DNA of 64,000 nucleotides from Diphasiastrum complanatum (GCA_029204225.1 CM055114.1:11285634-11349633); one strand, 5' to 3'; shown: positions 11,853 through 24,720, counted from the first letter of the stretch. A program made the numbers and translations. Notes: generated by a model not told the origin, from the letters alone.

Positions 11853-13081
11853 TGTAGCGCAGGCATCCCAAAGGGAGCCGGGAACCACGACTTAGCTTCC
11901 TAGCGTTCAACTCTTGCCATCCAAACCCACTTGACATACAATTAGCAAACTCGCCAACAATGATCAGACTTAACCAACTTGAAGTTCCGAAAACCAACGT
12001 TGAGATCCAACCTGGCGCCATGCCAGATCGGGGGCCCCGATGTGGGTTACTTCCCTCCAAGCAAGCCGCCCGACACACATCAAACTTAACCAACTCGAAG
12101 CTTCATTACAAACGAGTAACATCCATTCCAAGCAAGCGGTCAGGAGCGCTGGAAGCCAACCTGAAAGCTTCGTCACGAGTGCTGGAAGCCAACCTGGCGC
12201 CACGCCAGACTGGACAGCCATAAACATGTAACTTCCACCCAAGCAAGCCATCCAACTCAGCCGATAGGTTAGAGCTCGTTCTCCAAGAGCTTAACCCATT
12301 CACGTTCATGCAAGGAACACTCAGAACCACAAGCCACGACAGATATGGAGACAACCAAGTTCTTGGACCAAATGGTCCCGACAGCATACCGCTGGCACCA
12401 TGGACCGAATGGTCCTGACGGCATACCGCTGGCGTCCCGGGATACGACCCTCAGCTATGTGCCAACTTAAAAATTTTGAAGTGGCCTTACAACTGGCGCT
12501 TTTACCAAACACTGAAACCCAGAAAGTAATCAGAGTCAGTTTGAGAAAAATCCCACTTTATTGATAAATCTGAGAAGGTTACATTTCAAGTGTGTGACCG
12601 ACCCGAGTCTCCAGGGCGCTAGCATGCCAAGGCGCGTGCTAGGACAACATTCCAGCAAGGGAGGCTGAGACTTGGTTGGAGCTCGCCCTGAGTCGCAACC
12701 CGCACTCCCCTATAGTATTGGTGGGATTCCCCCCCCCCCCCCCCCCCCCTCATACCAAGTACTCTACTCAGGCTGGTAAAGCACGTTTTTCTCTCTCTGG
12801 AATTTTCTCTCTCTAGAATTTATTGATCCCCAGGCTTCCTTCAATCATGCCTAGATCGTGTGAGGTGATTGCACATCGATCTGGGCTCTCTGGACTTCGC
12901 TAGAACCGATCAAAGATTTTCAGCCATAGGAACTTGGCGCCGGCTGGATTCTGGTCATAGTGGCGCTGGGAGCAGCGTCGGCGCCGGTGGCGCCGAGAGC
13001 AGCAGGGGCGCTGCTGGCGCTGGGGACAATGCTGGTGCCAGTGGTGCTGGAAGTAAAGCTTGTAAAGGTAGGGTTACAACA
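11853..13081 (-). repeat. 5' LTR (minus orientation) of the nested element
   Basis: It matches 8301-9542 throughout. A differing feature is a pure poly-C run at about 12730-12750, which is only C7 in the other copy; this is a slippage expansion. Confidence 0.88.
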
Positions 13082-13805
13082 TGCATACGGACGCTAGTAA
13101 GTATGCTAGTGGTGCTGTTTTAACGCGACCCAGAGAATTCGGAAAGGATTTCCCAATCCGTTTCCTGATCTTTCAGCTTGTTCCAACTGAGATTAAATAT
13201 TCCACAACTGATTGAGAAGCACTAGCAATGGTCTATGTTGTTCAACAATTTTGACATTATTTGCTAGGCCTGTTTTTTGTCTTCTATACCAACCACCATG
13301 CGTGATCAGACTGGGAAATGAAGTTATTCTTTGCTATCTGGGGATATCGCACAACGCCAAAGCAAGCCACAGATTGGAAAACACCGTTTGAGCTAATATA
13401 TGGCCAAGAGGCTGTTATGCCAGTAGAATTTTTTTATTCCGTCCTTACACGTCACTTTACCTTATGCCAAAGACTTGTGTGACGATAATGTTTATCAACA
13501 CCAAGTTCAAACTTTTCACGTTGACAAAACTGTGTGAGACACGTCTTACATCTTACCATGCACAGTTAGTCCACAAACGACGACAGAAGGCCTGGCATGA
13601 TTGTCATGTCCGGACTAAGGATATTCGCGATGGTGATAAAGTTTTACTTTACACATCTTCCAAAGTCCATCCAAGAAAATTGAAATTTCGTAGCCAAGGT
13701 ACTTATGTTGTCCAGAAATTTTTTACAAATGGTGTCATGCAATTAGTCAAGGGTAGTCGCCTATGGCGATACTATGAAGATACTTTTACCATAGATCCTG
13801 TCTAA
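13082..13805 (+). pseudogene. gypsy pol remnant, RNase H and integrase C-terminus (3' part)
   Basis: After the target duplication the RNase H frame resumes: TDASKYASGAVLTRP, then IKYSTTD-stop-EALAMVYVVQQF. A deletion removes the rest of RNase H and the integrase zinc and core regions. From about 13300 the frame gives the integrase C-terminal part (GYRTTP, TPFELIYGQEAVMPVEF). From 13553 to 13805 it gives LVHKRRQKAWHD, DGDKVLLYTS and SQGTYVV, the usual DNA-binding tail, ending at TAA 13803. This is the same element as 6777-8300; its LTRs were not identified. Confidence 0.78.
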
Positions 13806-13949
13806 CAAGGACTTCCGGGTTATTAATTTTTTTCTCTCTTTGATCGATTTTCTATGTCTAATGATTAGACTTATTCTTTTCCCTTGTGTTTTTACAAATT
13901 TGTCCTATACCCGATTTTGAGTTCTCTGCTTAGGCAAGTAGCCACGTGG

Positions 13950-14039
13950 CATGTTGTGGACCGTTAATAGTATTGTAATCAACGGCTTTGATTTCATGTT
14001 GGGGATCGTTAATAGTATTGTAATCAGCGGCTTTGATTT
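13950..14039. repeat. 45-bp tandem duplication
   Basis: Units 13950-13994 and 13995-14039 share GTTAATAGTATTGTAATCA and CGGCTTTGATTT and differ at a few bases. The run ends with a third CATG. Confidence 0.8.
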
Positions 14040-14436
14040 CATGTGTAAAATAGAAAGTTGAAGTCTGCACATTTTCTAAAACTGCAAACCGCATCGTTTC
14101 TGTTGGATTCACTGATCCTTCTATCACTGAGGTACACGCAATTAAAAAAAAAAATAGCGACAATGCAGGCATGTAAAGAGACATCGTTCTTTCATGTAGC
14201 AAAGCAGGTGTGTTGGAGGCATGTAAAAAAGCATGGGAGTTTTGCCAATGGTCTTGCAGGCATATAGAAAACCACCAGAGTTTTGGAGTAGACAAGCTTT
14301 TCTTTTTTTCTGTTTCTTTTCACGAGTTTGTATGCAGAAAAGCAAATGAGCGGTTTTTGGGACCATAGAAGGTTTTTTTTTTTGGCCTTTTCATATAGAA
14401 AAGCAGCGTACTTGTTGCTAGAAAAACATATTGGAG

Positions 14437-14900
14437 TAGAGAGTTGCAGCTAATCAGGCCAGAGTGAGTGGAACTTGGCAGCAAGGGAACGGAGGTTGTT
14501 CTGTGTTTGCAAGCAATCACTGCACGTGATCTCAGTAGTGTGCTTCTATTTGCACAATATAGATCATTCTGCCATCAATTTCTTGCTCCGAGCTGTTCAA
14601 ACACGCGCCTGAATGTGTTTGTCGTTTCAGGTGCATCTGGTCAGCGATCAATAGCTTGCACATACATTCTGGATTTCAGTCAATTTTCTGGTCCGAAGTG
14701 TTGAAACACCTGCCTGAATCACATGAAAATCTCCGTGTTAGCAAGGAGTCAAGTATAGTGGTTCTACGAAGCTGTCAAGCATACTGGTCCGTTGATTGTA
14801 AAGGTATTCTTGGATACATTGTTAATTTTTGTTTCTGGTTCATAGAAGAGTGACGATAGAGATAGATTATAGCAGAGACGTGCAGCCAATCAGGCTACTG
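14437..14900. repeat. diverged internal duplications, non-coding
   Basis: GAGTTGCAGCTAATCAGGCC at about 14440 and GACGTGCAGCCAATCAGGCT at about 14877 are related. Within them CATTCTGCCATCAATTTCTT (about 14567) and CATTCTGGATTTCAGTCAAT (about 14664) start related 60-bp blocks. No open frame spans the region, which may be LTR of the gypsy element to the left. Confidence 0.45.
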
Positions 14901-14967
14901 AGCAGAAGTTGAGAGGAAGAGGACGGAGATTTGGAGCGGAGATTTGGAATTAGCCAGAGTACAACGA

Positions 14968-15267
14968 TGAATTGTGACATGAGAATCTGAGATCATGATA
15001 TGATCATGATGAAGTCTTTTATCTGATTTGATGGGACTTAGGTGTACTTGCAAATGAATCCTTTTACCATCTAACACAAAAGTTGTTGAATTTTTTTTTT
15101 TTGGGCTAGGCTTTTTAGTAACTCATGGGCTCAAAGCAGTAGTCAATATAAAAATGATTGATTTTTGCAAACTAACATTCATATTCTAACTGGATGTCGA
15201 TTTTAATATACTTCTATGGTCATTTTAGATTAACAATACATTATTTTCGCTTGCACCTTGTTAAAAA
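14968..15267 (+). repeat. 300-bp direct repeat, copy 1
   Basis: It matches 18053-18349 at roughly 93% by eye, starting TGAATTGTGACAT and ending CTTGCACCTTGTTAAAAA. The copies are 3.1 kb apart in the same orientation. No PBS, PPT or target duplication was found. Confidence 0.85.
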
Positions 15268-18052
15268 ACTGAAATTTTTGCTTGAGAAAATGGCATTGGT
15301 GCCTGCAATGCTCGAGTTGGCACCTTTAGTTTTCTTCAATAAGTCTTTGACAGAAATTGCATTTTCTACATATATCATTTAACTATTACAACTACATGTG
15401 TGATGCACATGTGACTCCAGAAGTCCATGAAAAATCTCATTCCCAACGCATTGTGTGTGCTGGAAATTGAACAAAATTGCGAAATATCTATGCCTTACAA
15501 AGATTTGAATTTTACAGTGGCATTATATTGCCTCTGCCCGTGCCACATGACATGCTACCAAATTAAACACAATTTGCTTGATTTTTTGGAGTATCTTTGG
15601 CTGATGGTTCAAAAATAATTCAGCTGAAATGAAAAACTCTTGACAGTCTAGTATACATTAAGAGGTGCTAGGGCTCACCTCATGGCCCATATTAGTGATC
15701 TTAATGTGTCTCTTAGTTTCTTTTGCATATGTTGTCGTCTCACAAAAGACAATGTGCTCGATGTTTTTGAACTAGCCTTCATGACATAAGGTTATCCCAA
15801 AAGACTTTATGGAAGACAAACAAGTAACACCCTTGTCTTTCCCTGGATGACCCACATATATTGGTTTAAATTCTTGCATGGGCCACACCATATAACTTTA
15901 CATGGGTGTTATGCACTTGGAAAGGTTTTGAAGCTTCTTTTTGTCATATATCATATCTTTTTAGGATTTCTTTGGATTTCAAGATTCACAGTGTCACAAA
16001 AGGACATCAACCTTTTTATGGGCATTGTATGAAGATTGTTAAGAAAAATATTCACACTTGCAAGGGGAATCCTCTTGTAGTTCATCTAACTTGGCAACTG
16101 ATGCAAATACTCATCATATCGTTTTTTGAAGAAAGACTTCTATATCCAATCCTCTTAAAGAATTGAAAGGAAAAAGATGGAAAGTTTTACATCTCTTTTT
16201 GTTTTTGTACTCTATTGGATGCTTGCCATTTGCAAAATTTATTAGTGTTTATGACCATGATGATTTCTATATGTTGTCAAAAAAAGAAATATGCAATGCT
16301 TTTTGAAATAAAAGTTATTCAAACTTTTTAAATTAGTATGGAAATCCCTTTGTGTTTGGGATTTGTAGCCCAAAAATGTCCCTTGCATAAAAATATGCCT
16401 TCAAAAAATCTACATGACTCTTTTGGTTCATGAAAATATTTCTAAACTAGCAAAGAGCTGTACTAAGTTCAATGATTCAGTTTCACATAAAAATAATTGT
16501 CCCTTAACCATTATTTCACAATTTGCTTTTTTTTTTTAAAGACGAGGATCTTTAATAGGAAGACGGTGAATGGATGGTGGAAAAGTTTTGTCTATTATTT
16601 GATAAGCGATTTATTCATATGAAGGTACAATATACATAGATATATATTCTACAATGTAAACATAAATTCATATGATAAAAATATTGTTCGAGTGTAAAGC
16701 ATGTCTTATGGATTTTTTTAATTATAAAAGAGAGTATGTTTTTAGTCGCTTAAGGGAATAAGATTGTGATATACTAAGTCTAACTAGCTATCTATTCTAG
16801 CCTTGCATTGAGTTGAGCAAACGATCTATTGACACATTGTAAAGTTTGCAACAAGAATCAACATCGTTGAAAGTTTAAAAAAGGGACAGGATCACATTCT
16901 CTGTCACAAGTTTTCCAACCCAACTTACTTCTTACTCCCAAACCCAAATTCTTCCCATTTGATCAACCCATTTCTGATCCTAGTAACTAAGATTAGGTTG
17001 ATTCAATACAAAAATTCTAAGGTCAAACTTACTTCTATCCCAATTCTATCCCTACCAAGTGGGATTAGTAACTTTCGATCTTACTCACTACTACTTATAA
17101 TGAATTCAAATCTCAAACCACCTCTAGTTCAAATTGTTTCACATAATCCCTAGAGAATTTCTCTTATTCAAAAAACTGTGCAACTGATAGGTCTTCAAAT
17201 AGAATCTTACTCATCACTTCGCCCCTCCTTTTTAAAGAAATTCCTAAATTTCTTATAAAAATTAGCTAGAGAGATGATACATGAAAATATATGAATCATG
17301 AAAAGTCAATAATAAGTGCTTTCCACAAAGGACTTTTCCAAACATTTCCAACCGCAATTGTAGTAACCATCATTTGAAATCTATCTATCTATTATACACA
17401 CGACTTTTCTACCAAACATTCCCAACTGGAGTAGTAGTAACCATCATCTATTTAAGATCTATCTATCTACTTTCTACATTTATTGTATGTCTAAAAACAT
17501 TCCTTGTACCTTAGCTAATGAAGTTTTTCGGAGGACCAAAAAATCTAAGATAGGAAGAGAAATGGGGGTTTGAATTAGTAAATGTGTTATGTAATTTGGA
17601 TTTTTGGAAATCCCAGTGGGAAAATTGCATAATACAGGCTGTTGAATTCGTTAAGTTGAATTCATATTGAATATCTATAGGACCATCCTAATTTTGAAGG
17701 AAAATTATGATATGAGAAGTGAGTATTGACACATGGATCACATTTGTACTGTTAGTACATGATAGAGCTTATTCCTAAGAGTTGGAACAGATGGGAGGGA
17801 TTTGAAAATCTTGGTACTAATCAGAGAACCATACAGGTTCCCAACATTTGCATGAAGCCTAGACTCCTGTAAATATAGCCAACTGCATGAAAGCTAGAGA
17901 TAGCTTATCCAGCCCGTGATGGTAGATACCTCCTCGTCAATGCTAATGCCATAGCTCACACACCAATTACGTCAACAGCCCATCTTCAATTTGCTTTCAT
18001 GTGTTCTAGATTTTCTAAAGGCACAAAGAGTGCATATAGTTGCTTTAAGTTC
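15268..18052. other. non-coding, AT-rich, nothing recognised
   Basis: Only short chance frames occur. A CTATCTATCTA-type motif appears twice (about 17380 and 17458), each preceded by the word AGTAACCATCAT, indicating a small diverged duplication. No protein motif, tRNA or transposon terminus was seen. Confidence 0.5.
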
Positions 18053-18349
18053 TGAATTGTGACATAAGAATCAAAGATCATGATATGATCAGGATGAAGT
18101 CTTTTATCTGATTTAATGGGACTTAGGTGTACTTGCAAATGAATTATTTTACCATCTAACACAAAAGTTGTTGAATTTTTTTTTGGGCTAGGCTTTTTAC
18201 TAACTCATGGACTCAAAGCAGTAGTCAATATAAAAATGATTATTTTTTGCAAACTAATATTCATATCCTAACTTGATGTCGATTTTAAAATACTTGTATG
18301 GTCATTCTAGATTAACAATACATTATTTTCGCTTGCACCTTGTTAAAAA
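18053..18349 (+). repeat. 300-bp direct repeat, copy 2
   Basis: This is the partner of 14968-15267. The T-run inside is shorter here, and the homology stops at CTTGTTAAAAAT. Confidence 0.85.
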
Positions 18350-19397
18350 TTTACTATGGGTATGCAAAAATATGTATTAAAGCTTAGAGTCAAACTAATT
18401 ATTCATAGAAACTTAAGCTTAAAATATTTAATAATCTAAATGAAAATGAAAACTTAGAGTTCAATTTTCGATAGCTTTTGATAGGCTCATAGGCTGTAAG
18501 AGACTGAAATATGTACGTTGTAAAAAGACATGATTATTATTATTATTACGTGATATCAAAATTTTGGGATCTTTTTTCAATGAATGATAGATTTGGCAAT
18601 CTCTAGATGAGAATCAAACATCATTCTCAATCTTAGTGCAAAATATGTTTGTTTGGATCACTATATGTGAGTCCAGTCATGGGACTAGGGGCACAGGTAT
18701 GTATGATGGCACAATCACGAGACACATGTCTCATCAATGACAACCTTCACATACGTGGAGTTATTTTCTATAGAAAGAAAATTTATTGTCAATTATCAAT
18801 TTACTAGCTGTGATGATAGAAGCAAGGTTCTGTTCCATCAAATTCGGAATTATAAAACGTTGACAAAATTTAATACGTATTGTTGAGGTAATCTGTATGA
18901 ATGTAACAGAAGGAAACAACTCATCACAATAACAAAACGAATTGAATAATCGACAGTAGTAAATTGTCTTTGAATATGAACCAATTTCATAAATATAGAA
19001 TAAAGAATATCATTTGAACAAACAATGTGCGAGCTATGTAGACTATTTGAAATATGTCATGGCAATTGGCAATTGGCAATTTCGAATTCCATTTTTCATA
19101 TGACATTTGCGTTTGGGAGAAAGGCGAATCTCCTAGTTTATAAATTTGAGAGGAAAATCGCCACCTCTTTTTGCCATCTTACACTTGATCAAATAGATGG
19201 CTTTCTAACAACTGACTTTTTCTAACAAATGCTGACATTGTGAGCATATTTGAAATATTCTACAAAGCTCTCTCCATGTTATTCCAAATAAAAAAATTAA
19301 ATGATATGTCTTGCAAAGTGCAATAAAACAAATAGAAAATAAAATCAATAACAATAATTACCAAAAACCAAATCATAGACTATAGTAATGATGTTTT

Positions 19398-19515
19398 GTA
19401 GCAGAGTTCATTTACACAATAGTAGAATCCAAGTCGTCCTATAGCTCATCACATTAGTAGCAGAGTTCATTTACACAATAGTAGAATCCAAGTCGTCCTA
19501 TAGCTCATCACATTA
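19398..19515. repeat. perfect 59-bp tandem duplication
   Basis: 19398-19456 and 19457-19515 are identical, each beginning GTAGCAGAGTTCATTTACAC and ending ATCACATTA. Identity in a decayed setting indicates a recent event. A smaller imperfect repeat (ATATAATATTCAGCC) lies at about 19667 and 19694. Confidence 0.92.
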
Positions 19516-22080
19516 CTAATTCATTTCTCATAAATTGAAAGAACTTGTCTGTTCAACAAAAGAAAAAAAAACAATAATTTGAGCGTAACTATGTCTCATT
19601 GAAAAACAACTATAATTTATCTTACAGTTACTATTTAATTACTTATAAACATTTGTTAGAGTGAATATAATATTCAGCCCCTTTCACAAAGGTATATAAT
19701 ATTCAGCCTCTTTCACATAGGTTTTTTTTATTATTATTGTTCGTAAATTCGACTAATGAATCAGTTTGTATTATGCAATAAATAAAGTTAAATTAATAGT
19801 AGTTTACATCGAAAATTCAAAATGAAGCTTATCAGGAAGTGACAATTTCGACAGTTCTCTTCCCAATGTAGAAGCAAACATTCATAAATGATTTAGTAAA
19901 ACACACGTGACCACATGCATGGACTTACAAATTTTAGATCTTAAGAAGGTTAGAAAATGAGAAACAATCAAGGAACAAAATATGGAATCGATGTTACAAG
20001 GTGGAATATGCCCATTTCCAATTAATCTAAGATCATTTTTTAAGCAAATACATTGTTTTGATAGTTATAAATTGTTGAAAGAAGTAAACTTAGGGGCAAT
20101 ATGCAGTTTACAAATTTATGCATGCATGGGTTTTTCCATAGTAAAGATTAATTGCACTTCCATTTCCATGTGTTGCATGTCATGATTTAGAGATGACAAG
20201 CTTGTCGTATCCATGTACCAAACTATGAGCATATGAAGTCATAAATTTGCTCAAAATGGCTTTTGCAAACTTTTCTTATTTTAGGAATGTCTAACGTTGT
20301 GCCAGAGCTTTTTGATTCTAATAAGAAAATAGACAACTTATGATTTTGTGAAAACAATGTTTGGGAAATCTCAAAACAAGTGTGATTGCAGGTTGGCTGC
20401 TGAATATTGGCAATCTCAGAGCGGCATGGAAATTTTGGAGCAACAGTGAATCTACCTCAATCCTTAAGTCTATCAATCGTAAATAATCATGAGCACAACA
20501 GTTTGGAGTTTGGACTCTGATCAGACACATTGCATAGTTGCAAGCGCTGACACCAACACCGTCGTCGTCGCCATAAGTTGCATCGTTGTTTTGTGATCCA
20601 ACAAGCAAGTCTCATGGTAACTACCGTCGATGATTGATCATCGACCCATTGTTGAAAGTCTGATTTTTGATTGATCATTGACCCATTGTTGAAAATCTGA
20701 ATTTTGATTCACCATCACCGTATTAGGATTCACTGGTGTCAAAATTTTATAGCAAAATGAATCCCAATCAATCCTAAATGTGATGGAGGATGCACAAATA
20801 AAAGATCTAGATCCAAACTATGAGCTAGAATCAAGAGTAGTTACCAAAACTAGCAAATTTGGCATTTAACTCCACACTAGGCACATAGATTTGATCAAAT
20901 GAACCAAAGTAAAATATAGCAAGCTTCTCAGACCTATAAACAGGTTCAGCACCTTCCAAACCAAGCAATTAATACATAAGAACACTCACATCCAATAGCT
21001 AGAACTCGCCACCAAAAGACAATGATGATAGAAGTGGAAAAACTCGATTTTTCTTGATATTTTAATGGAGATCCGATCATACATTTATATATTTCAAGCA
21101 TGGATCTGAACGTTTTAGGGCTCTGTACTTATCATAACCAAACCCTAACATCTAACCTAGTAGGTCATTGGATCCACCCTAATATGGAGAGTCAAGATCT
21201 CAAGATCCAAAAACAATATAAAACATGCTATTTTTAGCTCCTAGAATTTCATTAGCTTATCTAAGCACACTTTGGCCTCATTTCAAAGATGCTATCACAA
21301 TGTAATATGAGAAATGAAGTCTTGGGAAAGCATTCTATGCTATTTGGCACCGTGTGGCATCTATTTACATGGCCACCTTGCCAATTAAAATGCATGTGAC
21401 CAAAATTGGTCAAGCTAGATTGTGAAATTTCAACTACCGGCTCGTGGCTTATTGCAACTTGCCAATGGCCAGCCCTTCAAGTGGGCAAAAGGCCGGGTGG
21501 CGCGATGACAGGCCCGTGGACGCGTGGCAGAGACAACAATTCATGTTCACAAATAGCAAGTAGCGAGGGAAACCTTGCAAAGAGAGAGGAGTGGTGTTGA
21601 GTAGCTCGCGTGCGGCCAGCGACACTGAAGCTTTAGCGTTTGGAAGAGTCCAGCGGACGTAAGAGCGATGTGTGGCGCACGGGAGAAGCCAGAATGGTGG
21701 ATGGATCGACGATTGAAATCAGTAAGATCTGGACCGTAGGCTTGGAAGTGGCCATTCGATATCATACATAAGGACCCGAAGGGCTGTGAAGTGAGGAATT
21801 GCACTTCTGTTCAATAGAAATCTTCAAATTGAAATTTGATGAAAGGGCCCGAATAGTGAAAGCCGTTTTGAAGGCTATCGGACTTCATAAAGAAGTAGTT
21901 CAAAAAGTTGAAAAATCTCTAAGTTGGGCCTCCCTTAGCCTATTTTGGACAAACAAAGGGCTATGGACTCCAAACAAAGGGCACCCAGATTGTACCTACA
22001 AGTACGGTACCGCAAAACAGAGTGATTGCAGCAAAGAACGTGCTTAGTGGACGTCAAATCTCTTTTTCCCCTTTCAAGGA
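19516..22080. other. non-coding, no gene recognised
   Basis: The stretch has short frames only. ATTGATCATCGACCCATTGTTGAAA at about 20635 is nearly repeated at 20672. The frame at 21799-22047 (82 codons) has no recognisable motif and could be diverged leader or gag of the copia element that follows. The stretch 21420-21700 is more GC-rich than its surroundings. Confidence 0.45.
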
Positions 22081-23694
22081 GTGGTTAGTCAAGAGTGTGA
22101 GGTAAAAGACATTTCATGTTTGGAAAGTGACTTGGCTTGCGAAATGCACCTCATGAGATGTGGACAGGATCGAAGCCATCACTCAAGCATATTCGAGTGT
22201 TTGGATACATTGCTTACTTTTGTTTCTGAATTCAAAGCTGAATGGTGCCCGAATGGATGCTTTGTGAAGGATGTGAACCAAAAGTTCAAAGTCATTGCGG
22301 ATGGTATAAGGGGGCCCAACACTAAATTGTACAGGTTGAATGCTACAATTAAGGGGCAACAAAGACTTATCTCGTCCATTCCATTGCAAACTGAACTGTG
22401 GCATAAAAGGCTTGGTCATTTGAACCTAGGAAGCCTTAGCTTGATGAGGAAATTGGAAATGGTGAAAGGATTGCCTATGATGGAAGACCACTTGAAGATG
22501 ATGTGCGAATCATGTGTGTATGGGAAGCAACATCGTGAGAAATTCAAGAAAGGTTGTGTTGCAAGGGCGAAGAACATCCTGGACTTGATCCACACAGATC
22601 TATGCGGGCCTATGAGGACTATGTATATGAGGACACAACCTGATAGCTATGAAACAAATCATGCTCTCTTGTCTAGCACTATTCAAAGCAAAGAACCTTC
22701 GACTTATGTTGAAGCGAAGGATGATGATATTTGGGTCAAGGCCATGGAAGAAGATATGGAGTCAATTGCTAAGCATAGCACATGGGACTTAGTGGAACTA
22801 CCAGTTGGCAAGAAACCCATTGGTTGTAAATGGGTATATAGGACTAAGTACCATGCAGATGGAAGTATAGCAAAGCACAAAGCAAGATTGGTAATCAAAG
22901 GTTATGCACAAAGTAAAGGCATCGACTATGAGGAGACCTTTGCACCAGTATGTAAGTGGAATACTCTATGTCTACTTGTTGCTTTAGCTTCACATTTTGA
23001 TTGGCCTTTACATCAGATGGATGTGAAATATGCTTTTCTAAATGGTGACATAGAAGAAGAGGTGTTTATGGATCAACCTGAAGGCTTTATAGCAAAAGGA
23101 CATGACAATAAATTATGTTGCTTGAAGAAAGCACTTTATGGTCTCAAACAGGCACCACGTGCGTGGTATAGCAAGATTGATGCCTACTTTCATTCTAAGG
23201 GAATGGTGAGAACACACTCTGATCCAAACTTTTATGTCTTATGCTTTGATGGTATGATTGCTTTGGTTGCTCTTTATGTTGATGACCTGATTATTACTAA
23301 AAATAATCAAGAGAGGATAGATATGATCAAAAAGGATCTCATTGAACAATTTGAGGTGACAGATCTCAACCTAATGCATTATTGCCTTGGAGTGGAAGTG
23401 TGGCAAAAAGGACATGAGGTGGGTCTAACACAAGTGAAGTATGTCAGAGAGTTGCTGCATAGGTTCAGGCTACAGGATTGCAAGCCAATAAACAATCATA
23501 TTGAGCTAGGTAAAAGGCTTTCTAAGCTTGACGAATCACAGCCCTTTGTTGCTACGCTATATAGGCAATTAGTAGGGAGCTTGATTTACCTTACCATGAC
23601 TAGACTAGATATATGCTATGTTGTTGGTATTGTAAGTCAGTTTATGGCAGCACCTACGGAAACACATTGGAAGGCAGCCAAACGCATTTTGTGA
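22081..23694 (+). pseudogene. copia polyprotein fragment: GAG-pre-integrase joined to RT
   Basis: This is a 537-codon frame with no ATG justified as native. Residues 105-160 are the GAG-pre-integrase zinc region (LWHKRLGHLNLGSLSLM... CESCVYGKQ), and 168-179 read DLIHTDLCGPM, the start of the integrase core. The core is then missing in frame: by residue 195 the sequence is the lead-in to RT (WVKAMEEDMESI, CKWVYRTKYHADGSIAKHKA). RT is complete, with QMDVKYAFLNGDIEEEVFM, LYGLKQAPRAWY and the catalytic YVDD at residues 399-402. SLIYLTMTRLD follows near 500. The frame stops at TGA 23692. RT boxes are intact, but without an integrase core it could not act alone. Confidence 0.88.
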
Positions 23695-23856
23695 TATGTC
23701 AAAGGCACTTTTGATTCGTGTACAAGATGCATGAAGGTTTAACTGAGTTATGTGGCTATGTGGATGCGGATTGGGGAGGTGACTATAATGATCGTAGATC
23801 CACCACAAGGTATATATTCCAGTTTTGTGGCAGTTGCTTTTCTTGGTCTAGTTAAA
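23695..23856 (+). pseudogene. copia RNase H remnant
   Basis: Following the stop, the frames continue YVKGTFDS, and after a frameshift LCGYVDADWGGDYNDRRST, the copia RNase H start with its first catalytic Asp. It breaks off at SCFSWSS-stop near 23856. It is a direct continuation of the polyprotein at 22081-23694. Confidence 0.75.
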
Positions 23857-24344
23857 AACAAAGTAATTGAGGCCAATTTTCATATTAGACTTAGAGTTTG
23901 ACTTTTCAAAGTTATATTAGTCTAAAAGCATTTGAATAAACACTTTTGGAAAGTGTGGGAAACTATAGAACACAAGTTTGCTTGTGTTTCAAGTTATGAA
24001 GGAAGCAATCACATCTATCAATGATTTGGAGAAGATATCAATGCTAGAACATGCTATGTTGGATTCTACACCAAAAAATAGTTTCTTGCAAATGTAGATT
24101 GGATCTTTTGTAGATCAAAACTCCAAATAGGTTTATAATCTTGATCAATTCCGATTTCACACACTACTCATTGGATCTGGCCGACTTTTAGACCATTGGA
24201 AAAGCCTAAGTGATGGCTACAAGATTGCATATCAAGTTTTAGACAATTGCATATAGAAATTGAAATAATCAATCTTTTGTTTGTCAAAATCCTCACTATC
24301 CAAACTCGGCAGACTCAAATTCTCATTTCAAGTCTGTATCAGAT

Positions 24345-24720
24345 TTCGTCATCAACTACACACTCTATGTAGATGATACTCTACTATTCATGATCGATCG
24401 AAATCTGATGAAAGATCTAAAATGCAAGTTGTTAGCACTGGAGTTCAAAAGGTTTGATAAAGTTCTAGCCAACTATTGTCACAAAGTACAAAAATCGATG
24501 TATGTAACTTTCATTGATGATTTTAGTAGATTTTGTTCCTAAAGAGCAAAGATGAAGTGTATATGATGTCTTTGTTAAGTTCAAGAATGCAAGAAAAAAC
24601 CAATTTTTCACTAGGATCAAGTGCTTAAGGAGTGACAATGGTGGAGAGTACATATCTACCAAGTTCAAGGCTTTTTGTGATGAGCATGGGATCAAGTGTT
24701 GGATTTATTTCCTCTAGCAC
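24345..24720 (+). pseudogene. scrambled copia fragments (RT box and integrase core)
   Basis: About 24357-24413 reads LYVDDTLLFMIDRNLMKDLK, an RT catalytic-box fragment. About 24496-24700 reads YVTFIDDFSRF and, after shifts, KSKDEVYDVFVKFKNA, LRSDNGGEYISTKFKAFCDEHGI, the integrase core with the second catalytic Asp. The order (RT before integrase) is opposite to a normal copia element, so two remnants have been joined. Confidence 0.72.

Larger units (their letters stand above)
8301..13081 (-). mobile_element. non-coding LTR element (LARD-like) nested in gypsy pol
   Basis: Two direct repeats of about 1.24 kb (8301-9542 and 11853-13081) flank 2.3 kb with no recognisable retrotransposon protein. 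A perfect 5-bp target duplication TGCAT lies at 8296-8300 and 13082-13086. Orientation is minus: next to the right-hand LTR is a tRNA-Met-type PBS (minus-strand TGGTATGAGAGCC, 11838-11850), and next to the left-hand LTR is a purine-rich tract. It interrupts a RNase H frame that reads straight through once the element is set aside (VH, then TDASKYASGAVL). It must have moved with proteins supplied in trans. Confidence 0.88.
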
